Below, piece by piece: positions 27,564 to 35,645 of a stretch of DNA of 64,000 nt (position 1 is the first letter of the stretch; each line of letters opens with the position of its first letter). The notes beneath the pieces are model-generated. The model ran no database searches, was not told the origin of the DNA, and saw nothing but the letters and a program-made list of their open reading frames with translations. Both the position numbers and the translations under genes were made by a program. Source of the stretch: DASPFV01 sp035620975 (lineage in GTDB: Bacteria > Acidobacteriota > Vicinamibacteria > Vicinamibacterales > 2-12-FULL-66-21); contig DASPFV010000322.1 in NCBI GenBank assembly GCA_035620975.1, positions 1 through 64,000 of the forward strand, in the 5' to 3' direction.

Positions 27564-28310
27564 TCACCGGAAGGCGGCACCGGACGCATCGGCCGGCCCG
27601 GCACCCGCGCGTGGATCCCTGCAGGGCGTGCGGTGGACCTCGTCGCAGATCCGCTTCAGCAACGGCAGCAGATTCGCGTCCGCCGGCCGAAACGCGGCGC
27701 CGTCGATCACCAGCGGCGCCCCGACGACGACCAGCGGCGCGCCACGGGCGGGACACTCGATGGCCTGCTGGATCGAGAGGCCGCCGACGGCCTGCACCGG
27801 TATGGACACGGCCCGAACGACTGCATCGAGCTCGTCGAGCGGACTGAGGCCGCGGATCATGGCCCGTTCGTCGAACCCGATGTGATGGACGATGAAGTCC
27901 ACGCCGAGCCGCTCCATCCAGGCGGCGCACGCGATCCGGTCGTCCGCGGCCAGGTTGTCGCCCATCACCCTGACTCCGAAGTCACGGCCGGCGTCGACCA
28001 CGCGCCGGATGGTCGCCTCGTGGGCACGGCCCATGACCACGACGAGGTCCGCGCCGGCTTTCGCCATCATCTCCGCCTCGAGGTATCCGCCGTCCATCGT
28101 CTTCAGATCGGCGACGATCGGGTGAGTCGGAAACTTCGCGCGCAGCCCTTCGACCGCGTGCAGACCCTCGGCGAGGAGCAGCGGCGTGCCCGCCTCGAGC
28201 CAGTCCACGCCGGCTTCGACCGCAATGGCCGCCGTCTCGATCGCCTCGTCGAGCGAGGTCAGGTCGAGCGAGAGCTGCACGATCGGGTAGGTGAGTGTGT
28301 CGGGAAGCAT
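27564..28310 (-). CDS. 3-hexulose-6-phosphate synthase-like protein (OMPDC superfamily)
   Basis: A 248-residue orotidine-monophosphate-decarboxylase-superfamily barrel. The diagnostic VADLKTMDGG carries the Asp-x-Lys-x-x-Asp catalytic group used by 3-hexulose-6-phosphate synthase and 3-keto-L-gulonate-6-phosphate decarboxylase. AGADLVVVMG and QAVGGLSIQQA are the following strand and phosphate-binding segments. The partner isomerase of the formaldehyde-fixing RuMP pathway is not seen next to it; the neighbours are two dehydrogenases and a TIM-barrel isomerase, which fits a keto-sugar-acid route better (inference). The start at 28310 has only a weak ribosome-binding site. The last about 25 residues are basic and probably flexible. 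Confidence 0.83.
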   Translation of the reverse strand: MLPDTLTYPIVQLSLDLTSLDEAIETAAIAVEAGVDWLEAGTPLLLAEGLHAVEGLRAKFPTHPIVADLKTMDGGYLEAEMMAKAGADLVVVMGRAHEATIRRVVDAGRDFGVRVMGDNLAADDRIACAAWMERLGVDFIVHHIGFDERAMIRGLSPLDELDAVVRAVSIPVQAVGGLSIQQAIECPARGAPLVVVGAPLVIDGAAFRPADANLLPLLKRICDEVHRTPCRDPRAGAGPADASGAAFR

Positions 28311-28354
28311 GACGGACAACGCGCCCGGAACCGCCGATCCGGGCTCCTCCGGGG

Positions 28355-29176
28355 TCAGCCGCGCTTGCGGGCGGTCCAGGTGCCGCCGGGTCCGCCCGTT
28401 ACCGTGCCCTGAATGGTGTCGCCGTTGACGCGACCCACGTACTTGACGTTGCCAGCCGAGAAGCTGATCTCCTCGCCGCGCAGGCGGCCGCCCGAGATCG
28501 CCGTCGAGCCCAGCGTCCCGCTGACCATCTGGAACTCCTGGTCGAGCGTCAGCGTGCCCTCCGGGAGCTGCCAGTCGCCCTCGACCTTCGCGGGCACGAT
28601 CCACAGGTGCGCCGTGCACCAGCTCGTGCAGCCGTCCTCGACGGTCTCCGACTCGTCGGCCTCCCACTCGCCCATCGTGAAGCTGTTCGACACGACGCGC
28701 GTCCCCGGCTTCAAGTCGAGGATCTTCGGCCGGAGCTTCAGGTTGATGTCGGGCAGGAGGAACATGGTGATGACGGTGGCCTTCGAGAAGTCGGTCTCGA
28801 AGAGATCCGCTTTCACGAACGACGCCTTGCCGTTCACGCCGGCGGCCTCGGCGTTCTTCAGCGAGAGCGCCACCATGTCGGGGTTGTATTCGACCCCCAT
28901 GGCACGCGCGCCGCGCTTCGCGGCCGTGATGACCGTGCGGCCGTCGCCCGAGCCGAGGTCCATCAGGAAATCCTGCGGCGTGACCTTGGCCATGTCGAGC
29001 ATCTTGTCGACGAGCGACTGCGGCGTCGGCACCCAGACAACGTCCTTTCCGGCCTGGCCCACCGTCGGTTCGTACGGTTTCGGGGCCGCCTGCCCCTGGG
29101 CAGCTGCGCTCGCCCCGCCGATTGTCAGCGCCAGCACGACTGCTATTCCGTTGCGAACGGCATGACACGATCTCAT
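28355..29176 (-). CDS. Exported class I SAM-dependent methyltransferase-like protein
   Basis: A 273-residue protein. The ATG at 29176 has GGAG 7-8 nt upstream and starts a typical Sec signal peptide ending near SAAAQG. Residues 50-170 form a methyltransferase core: VPTPQSLVDKML, the SAM loop LMDLGSGDGRTVITAA and GVEYNPDMV. The last 80 residues form a separate beta-rich part (GGRLRGEEISFSAG) not normal for this fold. A -10-like TATAAT lies at 29240-29245 (minus strand). Related exported methyltransferase-like proteins are known but their role is unclear, because SAM is cytoplasmic. It is followed after 44 bp by the sugar operon. Confidence 0.85.
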   Translation of the reverse strand: MRSCHAVRNGIAVVLALTIGGASAAAQGQAAPKPYEPTVGQAGKDVVWVPTPQSLVDKMLDMAKVTPQDFLMDLGSGDGRTVITAAKRGARAMGVEYNPDMVALSLKNAEAAGVNGKASFVKADLFETDFSKATVITMFLLPDINLKLRPKILDLKPGTRVVSNSFTMGEWEADESETVEDGCTSWCTAHLWIVPAKVEGDWQLPEGTLTLDQEFQMVSGTLGSTAISGGRLRGEEISFSAGNVKYVGRVNGDTIQGTVTGGPGGTWTARKRG

Positions 29177-29272
29177 GAGTGCTCTCCAGTGTTCCGGTCT
29201 ATCGACCTGCACGTCTGCGGGTCCATCCTCAAAGGAGGGATTATATGCGGCCCCGGGCCGACCGGCGGGCGC

Positions 29273-29902
29273 TCAGTCGAGAGGCTTGATGCGGATGTTC
29301 TTGTAGTAGACGGTACTGTTCGGGTCGTGCGCCTGCAGAGCGATGGTGCCGGGCGCGAGGCGCCGCCCCGGCGTCCCCTTGACGCCTTCCCAGCCGGGCG
29401 GCTGTGTCCACTCGACTGTCTGCCTGTCGTTGACGCGCACGGTGATCGTGTCGCCCTTGACGATGATGTGCTCGGTGAACCACTCGTCGTCTTTCGCGGG
29501 CGGCTCCTTGATGTTCGCCACCTGATAGAGGCTGCCGGTCCTGATGGGGTCCTTCGGATAGGTGTTGTTCACCTGGATCTCGAATCCTTTGGCGGGCCAG
29601 CCCTTCTCCTGGAACTCGGTGAGGATGTAGATGCCGCCGTTCGAGTTGCTGCGGGTCATGACATCGACCTTCAGCTCGAAATCGCGGAACGTGTGATTGC
29701 GGAAGGGCCCATCGTAGTAGGCGTGGCCCGGGTTGCCGTTGGCGACGATCGCGCCGTCCTCGATCCGAAAGGCGTCGGGGTTGCTGATTCGCCAGCCGGT
29801 GAAGTCCTTTCCGTTGAACAGCTGGGTGAAGCCGGGCTCGGTCTGGCCGGCCTGGAGAAACGCCGCCAGAAACAGCGGGGAAATGCGCAGCAGGGAGGTC
29901 AT
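29273..29902 (-). CDS. Exported DUF1080 / 3-keto-disaccharide hydrolase-domain protein
   Basis: A 209-residue protein with a short signal peptide (about 18 residues) followed directly by a DUF1080 domain. The diagnostic LFNGKDFTGWRI is at residues 28-39, and the concanavalin-like strands include NSNGGIYILTEFQ, GFEIQVNN and NSTVYYKNIRIK. DUF1080 proteins include hydrolases acting on 3-keto-glycosides in Bacteroidota and relatives. Finding it just upstream of a TIM-barrel isomerase and two sugar dehydrogenases is consistent with a keto-glycoside route, but it is separated from them by the methyltransferase gene. The start at 29902 is the first Met of the signal peptide. Confidence 0.9.
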   Translation of the reverse strand: MTSLLRISPLFLAAFLQAGQTEPGFTQLFNGKDFTGWRISNPDAFRIEDGAIVANGNPGHAYYDGPFRNHTFRDFELKVDVMTRSNSNGGIYILTEFQEKGWPAKGFEIQVNNTYPKDPIRTGSLYQVANIKEPPAKDDEWFTEHIIVKGDTITVRVNDRQTVEWTQPPGWEGVKGTPGRRLAPGTIALQAHDPNSTVYYKNIRIKPLD

Positions 29903-30187
29903 AGCGGCGGAAGTGTAGCACGCGGATCCGGCGGCACCTGGGGAGCGGGCGATGGACCGGGGCCGTCCGGACGGCGAATGAAGTCAGCTATCGGGCAGAC
30001 TTTTGGCGCGTGTGAGCTGATTAGTCGTCGCCACGGCGGCATTCAAGGATGTAATCGGCGCCGAAATCGCGGATTTTCCGCATGGCCGGACTCGCGCGGC
30101 CCGGCCGGGCCCCGGGTCCGTGAATTGCTGAGTCCGTGCCCAGCCCCCCGGCATCCGCGCCCCTGTCCGTCAGGGAGCACGACTGCC

Positions 30188-31426
30188 ATGCCACAGCTGA
30201 TCAACCGGCCAGACGCCGCTCACGAGCCCATGCCGCTCGTGTCCGACCGGATCCTCATCGTCGATCCCGATCGCGCCCGGGCGCGCCGCGTAACCAGGCT
30301 CCTCCGGTCGCACCTACCGGCGCAGGTTCAGGCCGTGGGGTCCACGGACGAGGCAATCCGGTCGCTGAGCGAGGCCCTGCCCGACCTGGTGCTGACGTCG
30401 ACGTTGCTCGCCCCGTCCGAGGACGCCCGGCTGCACGAGTGCCTGCGCCGGACACCGGGCGCGTCGCACGTGCAGATCATCAACGTCCCGCACTTCATCG
30501 ACGAGGAGCCCGCGTCTGGCGAAGCCGCGGAACGGAAGGTGTTCAGCCTGCGCTCGTGGCGCGCGCAGGCGATCCGTCCCCGGTGCGCTCCCGGCTCGCT
30601 CCTCGCCGACATCCGGACGTATCTGGAGCAGAGCCGCGACAGGCGGATCGCGCGTTCGCTCGCGCTCGACGGGGCGCCGATCCGGGTGACGATGCAGCCC
30701 GTCCTCCAGCCGGCGACGGCTTTCGAGCAACAGCTGGTGGCGCGCGGCATGGACGAGGATCGCCGTCGCGCGCGGCGCCGGCCGATCTCCGAGGTGCCGA
30801 GTCTGTGGATGATCAGGCTGCCGTGGGGCAGCGAGGCGCGGGTGATCGACATCTCGACGAGCGGCGTGCTCCTCGAATCCTCGTCGAAGCTCTCGTCGGG
30901 GGCAACGTTCGACCTGCAGGTGCTCGGGGAGGGGACGAGCCTGCTGGTGCCGGCGCGCACGGTCCGGAGCGAGGTTGCGAGCGTCGACCCGCGCGGGGTC
31001 CGGTACCGGATGGCCGCGGCGTTCGGGCGGGAGCTCACCATCCCGGGCCTCTCGGCGCAGTACCCGACCGCGGCGCTCACGCCACGGGTACTCGGCGATC
31101 TGTTGACGCGGGTAATGGCAGAGGTCGACCGGTTCGCGACACCGTCGGCCATCCGCGAGCGGTTCGAGGCCGAGCTGCGCGAGCTGCTGCCGCTGCGGGA
31201 GGTGAAGATCCTGAAACAGCCGATGCGCTCCGCTGAGGGCGAGGTCGTGTACTTCGCCGTGCCGCATCCGGCCGGATCGCGGGCCATCCTGCAGGCGACC
31301 TTCGACGCCGCCTATCGGCCGTCGGACCTGGAGTTCCGTCTGCTCAAGGCCGCGGCCAGCCTCGCGTCCGCCGTGCTGGAGTTCGCCCCGCTGGACGCGG
31401 AGCCCGAGGAGCTGCTGCCCGCCTGA
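30188..31426 (+). CDS. Pseudo-receiver / PilZ / GAF-like signalling protein
   Basis: A 412-residue cytoplasmic protein. Residues about 18-115 form a CheY-like receiver (RILIVDPDRARARRV), but the strand that should end in the phospho-acceptor Asp reads DLVLTSTLLAP, with Ser/Thr instead, so phosphorylation is unlikely. Residues about 195-285 are a PilZ domain: the RRARRR segment and VIDISTSGVLLE match the RxxxR and D/NxSxxG motifs for c-di-GMP. The C-terminal 130 residues (LREVKIL to AAASLASAVLEF) look GAF-like. The ATG at 30188 has GGGAG about 11 nt upstream; 30230 is an alternative. The 285-bp region before it holds nothing recognisable. It is convergent with an ADOP gene across a repeat region. 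Confidence 0.8.
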   Translation: MPQLINRPDAAHEPMPLVSDRILIVDPDRARARRVTRLLRSHLPAQVQAVGSTDEAIRSLSEALPDLVLTSTLLAPSEDARLHECLRRTPGASHVQIINVPHFIDEEPASGEAAERKVFSLRSWRAQAIRPRCAPGSLLADIRTYLEQSRDRRIARSLALDGAPIRVTMQPVLQPATAFEQQLVARGMDEDRRRARRRPISEVPSLWMIRLPWGSEARVIDISTSGVLLESSSKLSSGATFDLQVLGEGTSLLVPARTVRSEVASVDPRGVRYRMAAAFGRELTIPGLSAQYPTAALTPRVLGDLLTRVMAEVDRFATPSAIRERFEAELRELLPLREVKILKQPMRSAEGEVVYFAVPHPAGSRAILQATFDAAYRPSDLEFRLLKAAASLASAVLEFAPLDAEPEELLPA

Positions 31427-31469
31427 TCGCCGATGTCCGCGGCGTTCCCGGATGACGTTCGAACCGGAC

Positions 31470-31612
31470 GGGACGCGGATGCACGCGGATGCTCGCGGGA
31501 GCCGGGAACAGAACCCGGCTCCCGGAACCCGGAACCCGGAACCCGGAACCAAGAACGAGGAACCAGAACCTGGCACGCTGAACCTGGCACCCTGAACCTG
31601 GAACCTCAACCC
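31470..31612. repeat. ACGCGGATG plus GGAACC short-repeat region between convergent genes
   Basis: Starts with two ACGCGGATG units, related to the CACGGA repeat at argH. It continues with a run of four CGGAACC units near 31531-31560, then degenerate GAACCTGG units up to the ADOP stop codon. A small hairpin (agccggg...cccggct) lies inside. The same type of array occurs at 59635-59878, also next to an ADOP 3' end. Confidence 0.8.
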
Positions 31613-31620
31613 CCAACCGG

Positions 31621-34041
31621 CTACTCAGCGCGGAGCGCCACGAGCGGATCCACGCGCATCGCGCGTCGGGCGGGCAGCCAGCAGGCCGCGAGCGCGACGG
31701 CGATCAGCCCCGCGGCCATCGAGGCGAACGTCAGCGGATCGGTGGCGCTGACCCCGTACAAGAGGCTCTGGAGCGATCGGCTCAGGACGAGTGCGCCGAG
31801 CATCCCGATGCCCACGCCGGCGATGACCGGCCGGAGGTGCTGCCGGACGAGCAGCCCCATGACCTCTCGCCCTTGCGCGCCGAGCGCCATCCGGATGCCT
31901 ACTTCCTGCGTCCGCTGGCCCACCGCGTGCGCCGTGACACCATAAATCCCGACCGCCGCGAGCAGGAGGGCGATAAGGGCGAAAGCGGCGAGCAGGGTGG
32001 CCTGGAAGCGGGGTTGCCGCAGGGATTCGTGCAGTTCTCCCTTGAGAGTGCCAACCTCGAAGAGCGGCAGCTGCGGGTCCAGGGCCTGCGCTTCGCGGCG
32101 GATGCTGGGAATGATGAGCCGCGGGTCGCCGGCGGTGCGCACCACCAGCGTCTGCGTGCGCGGCGAGGCCTGCAGGGCGCACCGGTAGACCTCCGGCCGG
32201 ATGGCGCGCGTGACGTCGGCCCGGTGCACGTCCCGGATGACGCCGATCACCGTCTGCCAGGGTGCCTGCGAGTTCTCGCCACCCGGGCGGATTCGACGGC
32301 CGATCGGATCCAGACCTGGCCATCCGGTCCGGGCCAGCGTCTCGTTGACGATCACCACCCCCGGTGCATCGGCGTGATCCTGTCCCGTGAACTCGCGGCC
32401 GCGTACGAGGTCGATACCGAGGGCGGCGAAGAACCCGGGTGAGACGATTTCGATCGGGTACTCCACGCGCTGTTCGGGCGGCGGGCCGGGTTGTCCCTCG
32501 ATGCTGAACACGCCCGAGTTCGTCACGAGCGGCTGGAGCACGCCGGTCGTGGTGGCGGCTGCTTCGACGCCCGGCAGCTGGCGCACGCGATCGAGCAGGC
32601 GCGCGTAGAAACCGCGGACGTCGACGGGCGTCGCGTAGGACGCCGCAGGCAGGCTCAGCGTCGCCATGGCGACGCGGTCCGCGTCGAAGCCGCGCTCCAG
32701 GGCCTGCATGCGCCAGAGCGTCCGGGTGAGCAGGCCGGCCCCGGTCAGGAGCACGAACGCCAGCGCGATCTCCGCCGCCACCAGCACATGGCGCGTGCGC
32801 CGGCTCGAGACCGCCCCGCCCTGCCGCCCGCCCTCCCGCAGGTAGTCGACGACCACGGCGCGGGAGGCCTGCACCGCGGGCCACAGGCCGGCCAGGAGGG
32901 TCGACGCTGCGGCCGCCAGCAGCGTGAACCCGAGCACGCGTCCGTCGATCCCGATCCCGTCGGCGCGCGGGATCGCCTCGCCGCCGACGGCAACGAAGGA
33001 CGACGTGGCCCAATACGCGAGGAGGATACCGAGCACGCTGCCGGGGAGGGCGAGGACCGCGGCCTCGGTGACGATCTGGCGAATGATGCGCGTGCGGCGG
33101 GCGCCGAGCGCCGTCCGTACCGCCAGCTCTCTGCCCCGCGCCGCGGTCCGGCCGAGCAGCAGGTTCGCGAGGTTCGCGCAGGCGATCAGAAGGACGAACC
33201 CGACCGAGCCCAGCAGCACGAGCAGTCCGCGCTCGACCTGGCCCACGAGCTGCTGATGCAGCGGCACCACGTACGCCCCGAATCCCTCGTTCGCGTCGGG
33301 GTAGGTCTGCTCGAGACGCGTCGCGATGCCGGTCATCTCGGCTTGCGCCTGTTCTGGCGAGACGCCCGCTTCGAGGCGGCCGATGACCGGCAGCCAGAAG
33401 GCACCCCTCGCCTCCCGCAGGCCCTGGCCGGGGGCCAGCGGCCGCCACAGCTCCACTCGATCCGGCCAGCGCAGCGCGGGCCGCATCACGCCAATCACTT
33501 CGTGCGGCTGGCCGTTGAGGGTGATCGTCCGGCCGACCACGTCTGGAGCCCCCCCGAACCGCCGCTGCCAGAGCCCGTGCGACAGCACGACGACCTGGTC
33601 CCTGCCCGGCGTCTCGTGATCGGCGGTGAAGACGCGGCCGATGGCGGGTGCGACGCCCATCACGTCGAAGAAGCTGGCGGTGACCGACGCGGCGCGCAGG
33701 CGCTCCGGCTCGCCTGCGCCGGTCAGGCTCACGGCTGACGGAGAGACCGCGGCCATGTGCGCGTACGACGAGGCCTGGCTGCGCCAGTCGAGGTAGTTGG
33801 GATAGGAGGTGATGTCCTCTCTGATCCCCTGCGGCCGGTTGTCCATCCAGATCAGCGTGATGCGATCGGGGGCGGGGTACGGCAAGGGCCGGAGCAGGAC
33901 GGCGTTCACGACGCTGAAGACCGCCGTGTTCACGCCGATTCCAACCGCGAAGGTGAGGATGGCTACCGCGCTGAACCCGGGAGACCGCAGCAGCATCCGA
34001 ACCGCGTACCGCACGTCGCTCGAGAATCCGTAGCTCGACAT
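31621..34041 (-). CDS. ADOP-type ABC permease (MacB/FtsX family)
   Basis: An 806-residue membrane protein with the duplicated MacB/FtsX layout of acidobacterial orphan permeases. The first half has an N-terminal membrane helix (AVAILTFAVGIGVNTAVFSV), a large MacB periplasmic domain (about 55-250) and an FtsX core with IACANLANLLLGRTAARGRE. The second half repeats this and ends in helices with GVTAHAVGQRTQEVGIRMALGA and the typical VDPLVALRAE terminus. No ATPase gene adjoins it. The ATG at 34041 is chosen because GGGGAACC lies upstream and the protein then starts at the conserved DVRYAVRML. An in-frame ATG at 34119 adds an unlikely basic tail. Function in export or signalling is unknown. Confidence 0.93.
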   Translation of the reverse strand: MSSYGFSSDVRYAVRMLLRSPGFSAVAILTFAVGIGVNTAVFSVVNAVLLRPLPYPAPDRITLIWMDNRPQGIREDITSYPNYLDWRSQASSYAHMAAVSPSAVSLTGAGEPERLRAASVTASFFDVMGVAPAIGRVFTADHETPGRDQVVVLSHGLWQRRFGGAPDVVGRTITLNGQPHEVIGVMRPALRWPDRVELWRPLAPGQGLREARGAFWLPVIGRLEAGVSPEQAQAEMTGIATRLEQTYPDANEGFGAYVVPLHQQLVGQVERGLLVLLGSVGFVLLIACANLANLLLGRTAARGRELAVRTALGARRTRIIRQIVTEAAVLALPGSVLGILLAYWATSSFVAVGGEAIPRADGIGIDGRVLGFTLLAAAASTLLAGLWPAVQASRAVVVDYLREGGRQGGAVSSRRTRHVLVAAEIALAFVLLTGAGLLTRTLWRMQALERGFDADRVAMATLSLPAASYATPVDVRGFYARLLDRVRQLPGVEAAATTTGVLQPLVTNSGVFSIEGQPGPPPEQRVEYPIEIVSPGFFAALGIDLVRGREFTGQDHADAPGVVIVNETLARTGWPGLDPIGRRIRPGGENSQAPWQTVIGVIRDVHRADVTRAIRPEVYRCALQASPRTQTLVVRTAGDPRLIIPSIRREAQALDPQLPLFEVGTLKGELHESLRQPRFQATLLAAFALIALLLAAVGIYGVTAHAVGQRTQEVGIRMALGAQGREVMGLLVRQHLRPVIAGVGIGMLGALVLSRSLQSLLYGVSATDPLTFASMAAGLIAVALAACWLPARRAMRVDPLVALRAE

Positions 34042-34123
34042 GGTGGTTCCCCGTTCCTCCGGCCAACTATATGGACCCTCCGAGCCAGGCACAAGACGCG
34101 AGGGACGAGCGGAGACCACCGGC

Positions 34124-34152
34124 TTCTCATTAAAGGCAAAATACTTTACAAT
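34124..34152 (+). promoter_or_regulatory. Promoter of the radical SAM gene
   Basis: TTCTCA (34124-34129) and TACAAT (34147-34152) are 17 bp apart in an AT-rich island. The -10 box ends only 8 bp before the ATG at 34161 and there is no Shine-Dalgarno, so a leaderless transcript is predicted. Confidence 0.5.
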
Positions 34153-34160
34153 GCAAAGTT

Positions 34161-35645
34161 ATGCGCCCGCTCCGCGTCAAGCTCGTGCTGCCCGCCCTGA
34201 CGGAAGCGACCAGCCCCTTCTGGCGACCCATCAAGTACTCGCTGTTCCCGCCGCTCGGCCTCGCGACGCTGGCCGCGTATCTCTCGCCCGACGACCACGC
34301 GATCATCGTCGACGAGCACGTCGAATCGCTGGACCTCTTCGATCGTCCCGACCTCGTGGTGGTTCAGGTCTACATCACGAACGCGTACCGGGCCTACCGG
34401 ATCGCGGACTGGTACCGGGCGCGGGGTGTCTTCGTCGCGCTCGGCGGGCTGCACGTCACGTCGCTGCCGGCGGAGGCCGCCGCGCACGCCGATGCCATCT
34501 TCCTCGGTCCGGGCGAGCAGACCTTTCCAGCGTTCTTGAGCGACCTGCGGGCCGGATGTCCCCGTCCCGTCTACCGCTCGACCAGCGGGCGCACGCTCGA
34601 ACGCGTGCCTCCGGTCCGTCGCGATCTCATCGCCCGCAGCCGCTATCTGGTCCCCAACTCGATCGTGGTCACGCGCGGGTGTCCGCAGCACTGCGACTTC
34701 TGCTACAAGGACGCCTTCTTCGCCGGCGGGCGCTCCTTCTATACGCTGCGCGTCGACGACGCGCTCGCCGAGATCGAGCGGCTGCCGGGCCGCCATCTGT
34801 ACTTCCTCGACGATCATCTCCTCGGCGACCGCCGGTTCGCGCGTGCGCTGTTCTCTGGGATGCTCGGGATGAAGCGCCTGTTCCAGGGTGCGGCCACCGT
34901 CGATTCGATCCTGCGCGACGACCTGATCGAGCGGGCTGCCGCCGCCGGGCTCCGGAGCCTGTTCGTCGGGTTCGAGACGCTGAGCGATGGCAACCTGGTG
35001 CGGAGCAACAAGCGGCAGAACCTCGGGCGCGACTACCGGGCCGTCACGGCCCGTCTTCACGCGCTGGGCATCATGATCAACGGCAGCTTCGTCTTCGGCA
35101 TGGACGAGGACGACCGCGACGTGTTCGCCCGCACGGTCGACTGGGGCATCGAACACGGGCTCACCACCGCGACGTTTCATATCCAGACTCCCTACCCGGG
35201 GACGGTCCTGCACGCGCAACTGGAGGCGCAGGGGCGGATCACCACGCGCAACTGGGACCTCTACGACACGCGGCACGTCGTGTACCGGCCTGCGAAGCTG
35301 ACGCCCGCGGAGCTGAAGGACGGCTACAACCGGGCCTATCGCGACTTCTACCGGTGGTCGTCCATCGCGCGGGCGCCGCTCTCCCACGGCACCCTGAAGC
35401 ACCAGGCCAAGCACTTCTTCTACGCGGCGGGCTGGAAGAAGTTCGAGAGAGCGTGGAACCTGGTCATCCGTGCGCGGCAGCTCCCGCGCATGACCCCGAT
35501 GCTCGAGGCGGTCCTCTCGCGCGTGTCGGCCGATTCCGCAGCCGGCACGGCATTGCGCGGGCCCGCGCCTGCCGCCGAGCGCAAGGCCGCAGAGGCCTGC
35601 CGTCATCGCGACAGCGCCACGCCAACCGTGCCCGTGAGGCGATAG
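34161..35645 (+). CDS. B12-binding radical SAM protein
   Basis: A 494-residue enzyme. Residues 1-140 form a cobalamin-binding-like Rossmann domain (PPLGLATLAAYL, VALGGLHVT). The radical SAM cluster motif is TRGCPQHCDFCYKD (Cx3Cx2C, about residue 175). Downstream, HLYFLDDHL and VGFETLSDGNL are usual barrel strands, and ATFHIQTPYPGT is a later one. Such proteins methylate or rearrange unactivated carbons, often in lipid or natural-product pathways; no pathway neighbour is present here. The ATG follows a -10-like box by 8 bp with no ribosome-binding site. The last 43 bp overlap the 3' end of the convergent beta-barrel gene, and the C-terminal about 40 residues are low-complexity. Confidence 0.9.
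   Translation: MRPLRVKLVLPALTEATSPFWRPIKYSLFPPLGLATLAAYLSPDDHAIIVDEHVESLDLFDRPDLVVVQVYITNAYRAYRIADWYRARGVFVALGGLHVTSLPAEAAAHADAIFLGPGEQTFPAFLSDLRAGCPRPVYRSTSGRTLERVPPVRRDLIARSRYLVPNSIVVTRGCPQHCDFCYKDAFFAGGRSFYTLRVDDALAEIERLPGRHLYFLDDHLLGDRRFARALFSGMLGMKRLFQGAATVDSILRDDLIERAAAAGLRSLFVGFETLSDGNLVRSNKRQNLGRDYRAVTARLHALGIMINGSFVFGMDEDDRDVFARTVDWGIEHGLTTATFHIQTPYPGTVLHAQLEAQGRITTRNWDLYDTRHVVYRPAKLTPAELKDGYNRAYRDFYRWSSIARAPLSHGTLKHQAKHFFYAAGWKKFERAWNLVIRARQLPRMTPMLEAVLSRVSADSAAGTALRGPAPAAERKAAEACRHRDSATPTVPVRR

Noticed and set aside
27564..28310. A complete RuMP formaldehyde-fixation module
   Set aside because: No 6-phospho-3-hexuloisomerase gene adjoins; the neighbours are dehydrogenases and a TIM-barrel isomerase.
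28607..31426. A 939-codon plus-strand frame
   Set aside because: Only the part from 30188 looks like protein (receiver and PilZ). The upstream part is antisense to the methyltransferase and DUF1080 genes.
31530..31612. Short regular repeats that might be a CRISPR array
   Set aside because: The units are 6-8 bp, contiguous and without unique spacers; no cas gene is near.
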